Assembly: GCA_930367205.1 (NCBI GenBank)
Contig: OV884012.1
Span: 48,443,239-48,507,238 of the forward strand
DNA: 64,000 nt
DNA from: Acanthosoma haemorrhoidale
Taxonomy: Eukaryota > Arthropoda > Insecta > Hemiptera > Acanthosomatidae
Direction of reading: 5' to 3'
Shown: piece after piece, positions 46,096-57,700 of the stretch
How the letters are laid out: each line of letters opens with the position of its first letter
Numbering within the stretch: the stretch's first letter is position 1
The notes under the pieces: generated by a model
The model's database searches: none
Told to the model about the DNA's origin: nothing
Seen by the model: the letters and a program-made list of their open reading frames with translations, nothing else
Program-made: the position numbers and the translations under genes

Positions 46096-48292
46096 GTAAG
46101 TTATTTATTGTGTTTCAGATAAATCCCCTAGGGCACCGCCCACGCCGCTATAAATCCCTTAATTATAATTTCATTTTTTCTTTTACTTTTATGAAAGTCT
46201 GGTATCTTTTAAGGGCAGTAAACAACGCCGATTGTAATTTTATTGCCCGCGAAGTTGCAATCAATCAACGGCGAATGTGCAACGTTCAATTAGTAGCGGC
46301 AGTTCGGAGCAATAGCGCGCAGAATCTGATTCAATGACCATCAGAAAAAATTAATGATAAAAGGAGATAATTAGATATGTAAAGTTATTTTTGTTGAAAG
46401 TGCTAATTATCAGACACTGCCCAAAAGTAGAAATACACTAAAAAATCAATGTGACAACCTAATTACCCGAGTTAATACAAGTAGTACGGTAAACATGTAA
46501 GAAAGTGCAACCAAACCATTTTGATTTTGTGTGTAAATCAAAATGGCAAAAATGAAGCTAGTGAGTGATTAATAGCTGTGATATTACTGGAGTTACTGCT
46601 TAGCTCGTAGATTGCGCAGCTTGGTGGTATGATTTTACTACAGCTAAAAAATTGGGGCTCACCACACGGCCATTCAGCAAATTCATGAAATGGAATGATA
46701 GAAAGCAATTTTTAAAAAATGGTCCTGAAATACAATACGATGGTTAATTGTAAGAATAATAACAAAACCAAAAGCATGTTTGGGAAGGTTTTAAAAATGG
46801 TAGGGTTGGATTGGACCATCGTATGAATGTAATAGCATAGGTTTTGGTAACATTCCTGAGTTATAATAGGTGATTAAAAGAAAGTATTCTTCAAAACTTA
46901 CATAGGTCACGCCTTTGATTTATGTCACTAGGAGGGATTATTTGTTAGTTTATTTTATGTTTTTTTTATGTAGATACTGAAAAACTATTCTCAATATAAT
47001 TCACTAATAATATTTAAAGTAAGGGGAATAAAAAGCTGTGTTCGTGTCATTCAATTTATCAGAGATCTGCTCGTTTAAATAAGAAAATTTTGCTATACTC
47101 TGCAGTTCAACATAAAAGTTCAGAGAAAATGTTTTATTAATCCTAACGTGGCCGTACCATTTGTTCGAACCATTAAACCAAGTATGCCGATGTAAAAAGT
47201 ACGATCGGTAATTTCACAGTGGGGCAAGGATAGATGGAATGGAGATTATCGTTTCAAATCCCACGTCCGACTATGAAATTCTAAGTGGATCCTTCTTTAT
47301 ATAGGATAAATGTAACAGCGATAGCAAGTTATATTAATTACGTATATCGCAAATACTCTAAGCGTATAATAAAAATAAATTAACACCTCTCCCAAAGATC
47401 GTTAAAATAGTTATTTCCTTGAAGAGTTAGCGGGGGAACGACTTACGAGATAAAATACCAGAAGGGTCTCCTCCTGACCAGGACAATCTGGGATACTTAA
47501 TTCTATTTATACTAAACGGACATCACCACTTTTTCCTCTCCTCGACCTTCCATTGGCGGTAATAGTTTACCGGAGTGATCTCGGCGGTCGCTTTGTTTTC
47601 GTCGGGGGTCAGAAAAAAAAAAGTATATATATTGAGAACGACTCCTATATGTCAGGGCTCGTTAGAGGCCGTCTAACTTATCGGAAACAGGTTCTCTCCA
47701 ATCGAAGCCATCCATTTCAAATATGAATCACCCAGAGAAGCTACGGTATTTTTTTAATTAACCGCTTACACACCGCCACTGCGTCCGGGACTAGGTGTAT
47801 TTCCAATTACCTACCGACTCCTTCCTTATTCTATTATCGGATGGCGTTCATCGAGATAGACGAACCAGTAATTTTTCAACAGTACCGCGGATCGAGTCCC
47901 CATTATAAAATTCAGATTGGATCGCACTGTTGGACTTCACGAAGAATAAATCGAGCCAGTAAGGCAAATAAATTTCAATCGAATATTAGAATAAATGTTA
48001 CCATTCCATATGCACTATACTCATCGTATATATTATTTTTTTTTTTTAAGTTGTATTCAATATGAAAAATAATTACAAAATACTAAAGAAGGATACAATA
48101 CAAGAAAAATTAAATAATTTCCAAAACTCGAGAACGGGGATTCACAATGAAGCTACCATAAACCACTCGATCCTCGAAAGATACACTAACTATGACATAC
48201 TTTTACAAAAAAATAATACTATTAAGAAATATTTTGATTAATCTTACATCGACAAATAAAAAGCAAAAATAATTCACCTATCTCGGTTCCAC
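46096..48292. promoter_or_regulatory. GC-rich blocks, candidate conserved non-coding DNA
   Basis: 46096-46330 continues a GC-rich block with many ATTA/TAAT words and repeated GCAA-type words. 47460-47960 is a second block with CpG-rich sequence and a 74-codon frame (47841-48065, MAFIEIDEPVIFQQYRGSSP). No certain gene. Regulatory function is inferred from composition only. Confidence 0.3.
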
Positions 48293-48664
48293 AGTGTCTT
48301 AAATTGTTTCGTTAGCATTTTTGAAAAATGCAATTTTCATAATAAAAGGCCAGAAATAAAACTAAAAAATTTCTTGGGTCAATTTTGAAAGTAATTTCGT
48401 CGTATTTATTAACTACAGCAGAATTCAGTAATGTAATATATCTAATTAAACAAATAAACTTCGCCTCATGTATACACCATAATTAACCGTAATTAATACT
48501 GCTTTGATATTACTACGACGAATACAAGAGTAAAAACATCGTGCTGTTATTAGAGATGTCTCAACCAGTGGTATATCATTGTTCTGGGACTATGACATAA
48601 ATTTATAACTACGATTAACAACAAGGTACAAATAAATAAATAATGGCTTAACTGTAAACTGGAA
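48293..48664 (+). repeat. Local repeat family B, unit 1
   Basis: It holds two blocks. Block 1 (48293-48479) runs from AGTGTCTTA through GCCAGAAATAAAAC to CTTCGCC, and recurs at 49403-49578. Block 2 (48538-48664) starts ATCGTGCTGTTA, contains GGGACTATG, ACTACGATTA and CAACAAGGT, and recurs at 51767-51899. A short piece between them (GAATACAAGAG) has a counterpart near 50933. No ORF is kept. Confidence 0.65.
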
Positions 48665-48697
48665 TCCAATGTTTTGTTTCAATTTTTAAATTTTACA

Positions 48698-49037
48698 TGT
48701 TAACAACTTTATTATGATGAAATTACAATCTGCCTTAACTTAATAGGCAATATATAATTGAGATAAGTGTTTTCATTCATACCATATTTACAATTCATCA
48801 TTCGCTCGCACATTCATACAATATTTACAAACATTTACAAACAGCCCAGGGGCCCCCCAAGTCCACACGGTTGTTGCCTCCCTCACAAGCGAAAGAGGAA
48901 GCGGAGTCTTGGGAATTCCCCCACGCTCCCCAACCAGCCACGTCACCGGATACAAGCCAGTGGAGGCTGACGAAGAGTGCGAGAGCCAAATACGCTCAGG
49001 ACATGATTGGAGAAACTGGCCATTTCCAGGACTCCCA
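48698..49037 (+). repeat. Dispersed repeat family A, copy 2
   Basis: Same-orientation partner of 23384-23703. It lies between decayed units of the local repeat cluster (family B), so it probably inserted into that cluster. It keeps the exact core AAGAGGAAGCGGAGTCTTGG and the terminal GGACTCCCAC. It carries an extra 'catttacaaa' duplication compared with copy 1. Confidence 0.8.
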
Positions 49038-49231
49038 CTGTTGCACATTTATAGTAGATCACGAGGCCACTGCCGTTTCAGTCTCCGAGGAGGATTATAG
49101 GGATGAGTGGAGCAGTGCAATGACTGTGCTACGGGATTAGGGTGGTTGGATAGGTTACTATGGAATTTCATGAATTTAGAAGGGATGAGTTCAAGAATGT
49201 AGGGTATATTAAGATCTGTTTTAATTAAAAA

Positions 49232-49578
49232 ATAGATATAAAACACGATTTAATTTATTAAAAAAAAAAAAAGAGGAAAAATAAATTAATATTAATGGTT
49301 ACTCATTTACAAGTAGCTTTATGAACAAATTAAAAGCAAAATAAAATTCAAATGTATTACGGAAAGTAATTTTTTTACAGTCAATATAAATCTCGGGTCT
49401 TTAGTGTCTTAATATAAAGTATTTTGTCAGCATTTTCAAAGTTAAGAGCCAGAAATAAAACAAAAAAATTGCTTTGGTCAGTGTGGAAAGTTATTTAACC
49501 GTATGAATTACCTACACAATAATTCATTCATGTAATATCTCGAATTATACCAACTAACTTCGCCCCATATATACATCC
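49232..49578 (+). repeat. Local repeat family B, unit 2
   Basis: Block 3 (49232-49308, ATAAAACACGATTTAAT to TGGTTACTC) is followed by block 1 (49403-49578). Block 3 recurs at 51925-51998. Block 1 matches unit 1, sharing AGTGTCTTA, GCCAGAAATAAAAC and CTTCGCC with gaps and substitutions. Confidence 0.65.
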
Positions 49579-51766
49579 TACAGAGCACATAGGCCCAGAG
49601 ATACCCACCTATCGTAAAAACGACCTAGAGATAAACTGGCATTGATAAACGATAACCCCCTTGCAAGCAGATAATGCAATAGAGCATTATAGACGACGCA
49701 GTTGTTTGTAGTAGATATCTACAGTCACAATTTATTGAGTTGGATTTGCTACGAAAACACCAACAGGTATGAAATATGGCCAATATAAATAATGATAAAT
49801 CCTAATATCATACAACATTCAGAGACATTGTCAAATATTTGTGAGAAGGACGGTCTTCAATTGATAAAAAACCTTTAACCAGTGTACCATTTATTGCTAA
49901 AGGTATTTTAACAGCTAATGATTAAAAATTAATTTTCCTAACCCTTTTTTAAGTGGGTTATTGCCGAGAACCGAAATCCGAAACAAATTATGAACTAATA
50001 CATCAAAGAATCAGTGACCTCCCAAAGTTTATTTCACTTTGGTGAATTATAATTTTAGCCAATCATTAAGGGACCAAATAAAGGTTATGTTTATTTGTCT
50101 TCTCTTTTTTTTCATACTCGTTTCTGAACTACCACCAGCGACGTCCATAGTGTTGCAGAATATGCGTCTCAAATTTAAGATTAATATCATATTTTATTGG
50201 ATTACTTGTTGCGAAATCAGGTCATAAAATATATATATATATATAGTGTAGGTATTCACCAAGCTGGAATAGAGAACGTTTTATAATTATTTCAAGTGTA
50301 TTTATATAGTGAATGTATTTATGTGTATGTATAATTCAAATTAAATTGAAACATATAAAAATATCCCACATAATCAATTGCGTGGGTAGTCATGAAATTG
50401 ATGTATTGTTGTGTGGTAAGTTTTTTATAAATTTTGTTAATATCTTCTTGACAGTTTTTTAATGGTCATTAGATAGTTCTTAATCATCTTTTTAATTATT
50501 TACAATATACGTGTCCCATTTTGAAATTTTAAAATAATTGGAAATTTTAAGAGTTGAATTTTAGTAGAATAGAAAGACAATTTCAAACTAAGTACAGTTC
50601 AGCACAGTTAGTTGGATCATATTTTATTTAAGGACTGCCATTGGGTATAATAATAGAATTTAATTTGCCTCCATACGCGCAGGTAAGAATATTATTTTAG
50701 AAAAACGTGTGATTTAACTGTAACATTGCACAATTTATTTTTAATAGTAATTAATCAGGATTTAAAAGACAAATATTGATTTACTTATGCTATAAAAAAT
50801 GATGAAGGGCTGAGGAGTAAATATTCCGACTCTATTTGTTTTTATATGGTTTATTTATTAGGTTCGTTTATGATGGAACACTACAACTAACCGTTCATAC
50901 ATCAAAATACTACTACAATATTAGTATGATGAATACAAGAGCCAAAACTATGTATACCTATTCGAAATAATTGCTTACCCTCCTCCAGCTAGCTGGAACA
51001 ATGTCAATGTATGCTTTTCATGACGGCCGCTCCTATATTTGGTCGAAGTAAAATCATTAAGAGGGCATGACCCGACTTAAACTATCCATAAAACAAAAAC
51101 AGAAAACAAGTAGGACAGAACCTCCATCCTAATCAACATACTGATTTAAGAATGAGGGCAACATATAAACGGGCTACGATACTTTACTAGACTAGACCAC
51201 TTAATTTCGAAAAAAAATAAATCCGAAAATCAAAGTGTTCAACTTTCCGCTAGGGGGCAAGTAGATCAATTGAAACATCACGGCTGCCGGTAATAAATGC
51301 GACCACTTAAGAGCGGCGTATCTCTACGGCTGCGGCATTTACACGTTTCGGATAGACTCACGAACCTTCATCAGGCCTTTACCGCTTCTTCTCTAATCTG
51401 GAGCTCCACCGTTCCGCGATATAGTGTCTATTAGGCGAATTAGAACACAGTCATGGGAGGCAGTTAATAATTCTCAGGATGAAAACGCTTCTATAGTTGT
51501 TTTTTTTCGGTTTTTCATTAGGGTTTTTACGCCTCGTACACTCGAACCGGTACAAGAAGGGAAGTTTATAATGCGCGGAGCCTACTTCTTCTGATTTACC
51601 TTGACTTCACTTCCAGTCTAAGACTAGTTAGTCCCAGAAACTCCAAGTCACGACGAAGCCCCTATCTGAATCCCTATGCCATGCGAAAGCTAGACAAGTA
51701 AATTAAGTACGTATGCAGCAGTACTACTGACGACAATAACAAAAAAAAATGTTTAAGTGAAAAAAT
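49579..51766. other. DNA within the family B repeat cluster, with one GC-rich block
   Basis: Mostly AT-rich. A short piece near 50920-50960 resembles the link between blocks 1 and 2 of family B. About 51240-51480 is a GC-richer block. No gene recognised. Confidence 0.45.
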
Positions 51767-51998
51767 ATCGTGCTGTTAGTAAAGATACTCCTTGAAACAC
51801 CTTTACTAGATCATTATTGTGGGACTATGTTATCGATTTATTACTACGATTACCAACAAGGTGCGAATAAAAAATAAAGGGCAAATCTCAAATTAGAATA
51901 CAAAAGTTTGTAAACATCGAGGGAAAATATAAAACACAATTTAATTACAAAAAAAAAGTATAAGAAGAAAAATAAATAAATGTTAGTGGTTACTCTTT
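51767..51998 (+). repeat. Local repeat family B, unit 3
   Basis: Block 2 (51767-51899, ATCGTGCTGTTAGT to AAATTAGAAT) is followed directly by block 3 (51925-51998). With units 1 and 2 this gives the cyclic order 1-2-3-1, as expected of a decayed tandem or nested duplication. Confidence 0.65.
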
Positions 51999-54598
51999 TA
52001 AAAACATTGCAGCGAAGGTTTGATTAACAGTAAAGTTAAATAATGAGAAAAAAACCAAATACCTGGAAATAAACAACAATTATGTATGTATCAAAAGAAA
52101 AAAAAAAATAGTAAAAATGACTACTTAATGGCAGACACCTAAATTCAAAGGAAGAATGTATAAAGAGTTAATGAGAATTTTACTGATGTTATCGTAGTAA
52201 AAACCGAAGTGGTAACTTTTAATAATAAACCATACAAGACTAATAAACAGATACCTTGTTAATGGTCCACTTAAATATATTTAAATCTATAAACAAAATA
52301 TGATGTTTTTTTATGTCTACTATGAACATTGGCAAACTAATCAACTAGTTCCATAATTGAAACTGATTATAGAAAGCTACTTTTTGTCATTACATGCTTA
52401 GGACTATAATATATTCAAGACAGAAGCCTAAGAAGTATCAGATTTCTGTTCCTGTTACGACATATTACTTCGAGCCCATTCAAGCTTTCCTTTCTCAAGT
52501 CGATATTAGAAATCTCACACAATGTTATTTTTTTTAATTCGCCAATATTTAAATTCGACAGTTTTTAAACTCGAATCCATTTTAATTTCAACGCAAACCG
52601 TCGTGAAGTCATTAGTGTGTAGGGAGATATTGATCACACAGATTATAAGCCCTCGCAATTGACTTTAATAGACTTGTATAAATGTTTAATTCTTAAATAG
52701 CAAAGGTTAAACAGTTATGAACTGATCTTTATGGTCTAGTCAGCCTTCGAAGTTGCACAAAGGACCTTGAATAATAATGCTTCTGAAATTCAATTAAACA
52801 TTAAATAACCAGTCTTTATAGTGTCTTTAAGATGGGTAAATAGTGAAACCTGTCATCTAAAGGAAATGTATTTTAGGCAGAACCTAATGCAGACACACAT
52901 AGTAAATTGAATCGTATTCAACTCGAAGACAATCAAAAATCTCCTAACCTAAGCCAATATCCCAACAAATGTAGCCATACATATCTGATTTCTATTCAGG
53001 GCTAAATTTTTTACACACAGAAACATTTAGGAATTAGTTCCTAACTGACAACAGACTAATAACAGTTCTGGATAGTGATGAAATTAGAAACGCTATTTTC
53101 TGAATCAGCGACCTACGAAATTTCGCCATACAGAATATAGAAATTATTATTACATATTTGATTTCTAAATTTAATTCTAGAGGGTTAAACACTTTCAAAA
53201 TATAACGACATACAACTATTGTATTCAAATTATCAAAAGGGATTATATGAGAATTTTAGGCCACAGTACAATCAGGTCCGTGAGTTTAAATGAGTACCTG
53301 AAAGACAACACAATAAATTTAAATGAAAATTAATTCTCTTATTTACGCTCAGTGTTTAGTGCCAGTGAAACAGCGAACACATTCCATTTCTTGGACAATG
53401 TCTGATTTTTGAGTGGTTTTCATTCGGAAGATATGTTTGGAAAACATCCTGTATAGGTCAGCAGTTGTTTTTGTTTAAACGAGCCTGGGACATAATAGTG
53501 TAAAATATTCAAAATTAACTAGGATACAAATTATACAATAAGAAAATAGTTTCGTTATTTTAGAATGCATCGAGATATAATCAACTGGCGAGAGTTGATA
53601 AGTATTGATGGTTCCATATTATCGATGTATGAAAAACATGCCATTATGTTCATAGCATGTATTTGGCTATAATTTTATTTCGAACTATGAGATATACTAT
53701 GATAATCAGATGTATTACTATATTAAGATTTGGAGTGTTAGGGGCCTGGGTCAACGGTGTTCTGTCATACCATAGATCTAGGTTTTTTCTACGGATGTGT
53801 TGTACTATTACATAATATTATGAACCTAAAGAACAGTTATCTATCCACCTTCCTAATTTCACGGTTAAACGCGACTTCACAGTTTAATCTACTCTTCGAA
53901 TCAATTCGCAATACAATTATCCACAGGGAATTTGCTCACATGATGACTTCAGTAGGACAGAAGTACATTGATGGGTAAGACTCAAATTATTTAATTATTT
54001 TTAATCAGATCGTTTCTTATGGTTTAATTATCGACCCCGAGTTGTTCACTGATGAAAAACCACACAGTGATGGATGAAGAAATTTACATATTATAAGTGA
54101 ATATCCAATCGTTAATCTCTGTTTACGTTTTATTTTCTTCATATTGTTTTCATTTACATTTATTTAATTTTATATTTTTAATTGATGACGAATAACTATA
54201 TGTATATATATATACACATCATTTTAAAGATTTTATTTCTCTGCAAATTGAAATGTTTGGCAGGAACTGATAGTGTCAAAGAACAAACTTTTTGTGAAAT
54301 AAATGTTTGTTCTTGGGTCATATGATTAATAATTGTCAAAGGACATTAATTCCTAGTCAAAATATTAAGTAAATAACGATCAACATTTTTACTTGATTTG
54401 AAAGTCTGAAATGGTGAATTTAAAACACATTTCGAGCACTTGACGATAACAATATAGCAGCTGTAGAATGTGCTTGTGAAATAAAAATAAATATTAGTGG
54501 GAAGACAAAATTGAACGTTATTCACTTAAAGATATTATTATTTTTAGATACTGAATATGTTTTTAATTAAGAAACATGTAGAATCAATCAAATTTCAG
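51999..54598. other. AT-rich intergenic DNA, nothing recognised
   Basis: Frames at 53034-53228 (minus) and 53757-53978 (plus) show no domain. The latter ends at a GGTAAGA donor-like motif, but its body is AT-rich. Confidence 0.55.
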
Positions 54599-54790
54599 GA
54601 GCGCGTTGTTAGGGCGATGTGCTCGTCATGTGTTGAAGTGCCGCCCGCATAGGAAACTCGACAATAAAGGCCTGAGATATCTTTGTCTCTCGGAAGTGTT
54701 CCAGCCAAAGGACATGTATTCCAGGACCGGGCACTTTGCCATGTGATTATGTCGTAAATGTACTCATCAGGGCGTTTTGTCACGGTGTTA
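54599..54790. other. Isolated GC-rich block with open frames on both strands
   Basis: It is preceded by AATTTCAG (acceptor-like) on the plus strand. Plus-strand text includes LRYLCLSEVFQPKDMYSRTG before a stop. The minus strand is open for 62 codons. Neither translation is recognised. It could be an exon fragment, a transposon scrap or a regulatory block. Confidence 0.25.
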
Positions 54791-57700
54791 TTCTTCTTCA
54801 GATCTACATCAGCAATGGGGGAGCGAGTGTATCATTAGTGAAGCTGCCTACTTCAAAAGACCATTACTTCTTTTCTATTAAGGGGAAACCAGACAAACCA
54901 GTACAATGGATGTACCGACTGCAACTTATAATTACTGGCCGACAATTTCACATCAAAATTAGTCACAGAAAATGACAGAAACGTAACTTGTACTTTCATA
55001 GTCACACTTTAGCTGCTGAGCACCTGGGGTCCGTTCACCGGCTACCACGATGATAATATTTTTCGGGGAAGGGACTGGTCGGGGTCCACTCTGCCTCGTG
55101 AGAATAAATAAGATGCTTCTGCTCAAAATAATTTTTTTTATATACACCAACTTTTGTCATTAAAGCATAAAATGAGACATATGCGTTATACACAACCAAA
55201 TAGTATTATTAACTTAACTTCATAATTTCAATGTTGTGTCAATACGATCTCTGGACGATCAAAAAAATAAATGGCATATTAATCCATATTAAACGAACCG
55301 AAGAAATAAACTAAAAATATAACCTTCAGAAATTTATTATGGTGGATGAAGAACATTAAGGTAAAAATGGTTTGTTTTTTCTACAGCGTATTTTGCCTTT
55401 GAAACCCAAAGTAATTACAACACTACCTAAACAGCCATGGATGATTTTGGAAGTAGACTATTCTAGATTGCAGGGATGAACTGCGATAGGTGAATACATA
55501 CCCCTTTATTTATAAAACTGGTTGTCTTTGGGTAGGAGAACCTTCCTACTCTTACACACAATATTCTATGAAGAGAAGTTTATTTTTGTATCATATCCCG
55601 GAAGATCTTAAAATTTCAATATATCTGATCCTTAAAAAGCGACGGTACGATCAGGGCAAATCAAAATATCAATTAGACAGAAAGAAAAAAAGGTAAGGTC
55701 AATTTTTTTTATATCTATGGTTAAATTAATTATACATTGCAATAAAACATCAGGTAACGATGTTAAGTGATAATTTATTTAATTTCTTGAGTTTTGCCAG
55801 AAGAAAAGAAAATATTTATGAAATAATCAGGATTCTCCTGTAGTCACGAAAAAACAAAACAATAGTTGATAAGTATCAAATGGACTTATGCGTATTTAAG
55901 ATCCTAATTAGCCATTGATTGTTATTAATTGCTTAATTATACTCTCTATTGCAGTAATTAACATCGGTAAGTTATTAGGTAGTAAGAATGGCACTGGAAG
56001 AGATCTAAATCTCTGAATGGCTTTGCCAACCTAACTACCTTAGTTAACGCCAATCTGAATGATACCTAATTAAGGGCAATCACCTTAAAGGTCCATTAAC
56101 CTACGTGAGCTATAGTGACAATTACACACACTGCTTGAATCAGGATCTAAGTCGTCTCGATTGACGATGGATAACATCATCTATTTAACTCAAATGTGGA
56201 CATCTATTACTCGTCAAACATTATTAAACTCAAGTGGAGGTTAAGGTGATATAACCATTATCATAACTTTTCTTTATATATAAATAACAGCAAATAGGTA
56301 TTAAGAAGGATTCTTAAGGTTTTGGTTGATTTTTACAATCTGGATACCTGATGGCAAAACATCATTTTGTTTAAGTCAAATGCAAAGGTATGAAAAAAAA
56401 AAATCTTTTTCGATTATTCTGTAGCAACCCTTTTGAATCTTTAATCACAATTGGAAAATAATATAGTAGTGGGAAAAAGACCAACCAACCAACCTCTAAC
56501 ATCAGTTTAATTATTAAGAGCCACTAAAAAGAAATCAAAGATGGAAACACAAAAAAATATTAACCTGTTTTATCCTCGAGTAACCTGGCTATGGTTTTTG
56601 TCACTATATAAAAGATAAACCTAAATAAGCAGCGATAATATCGGGAGATTAAGGTGCAAGTCGGACTCCGCTCGAGTATCCCTCTTATTGACAATAAAAA
56701 CTTTTAATTTGATTTGTTAAACCTCACTGGTCACAAAACAGCAGATATTCAACTAATCAAAAAATCTTGAAAGGAAAAATATAGAGAAAATAAACCTATT
56801 AGGAAGAATAAGCTGGGAAGAGAAGGCATTTTCATTGTTGGTAATCCTAAACTTAATTTTAAGTCTAATCCCTGGTATGCTTACAAGATAGCGAAATTTG
56901 GTCGAATTCTTATTTTACTTTTATAGTTATAAACTATAAATAAACGGATACCCCCCTCTTATTCCTATGACGTCAAATATTCGATTGTACTCTATTTGTA
57001 AATACAAACCAAAACTCATCCAAAATCAAAACATAAATTCTAATAATTCAAAATTCCAAAACTGGTTATTGATCGCGATTCAAAGAACGTATGATTGCTA
57101 CCCTCTACGTATGCATACGATCGTCCAAGGTGAGTCGGCCAATATACATCAAGTGGACGGGCATGCTCATTCTTTGAAAGGGAAATTTTCCTTTTTAGAT
57201 GTCCACTATTCAGAGACGAATTCAGTTATATTCGTTAAAATTCTGTAACCGGTTCATCAGAGAGCGAACATCGATCGCACCTCTAACGACACCTCGCTAG
57301 AAATAAGAAAAAATCCATTAGAGATTGTCAGAGCTCAAGCCTCTAATTCACAAAGACAGTGACTGGGCGGAGATGGATGGGCCGATATGACAGACGACAA
57401 GATGAGAGAGAGCCTTAACAACTCCGAAGAAAGACATCATCATAAAACCTCTTTCCCAAGAAAACAAGACAACAATAGCGGTCGGGGTAATAGCTCAACA
57501 GGACAATTAAACAAAAAATAATAGTGGCAAGAAAGGAGCATTCTCGGCCGGCAATAAGTGACCGTATTGTAACGAAACAAGGAGCCTGGTCTGCTTCTTC
57601 AACAGTCCTGCGGTTATCTAAAAACAGCGAGTCACCGCCCTTCTGTAATGAGCTCTGCCTTTCAGGAGTACGTATTTTTTAGACCTTTTTTCAAAAAGTA

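Noticed and set aside
46096..46119. Intron between GTAAGT at 46096 and TTTCAG at about 46119
   Set aside because: About 24 bases is too short for a spliceosomal intron.
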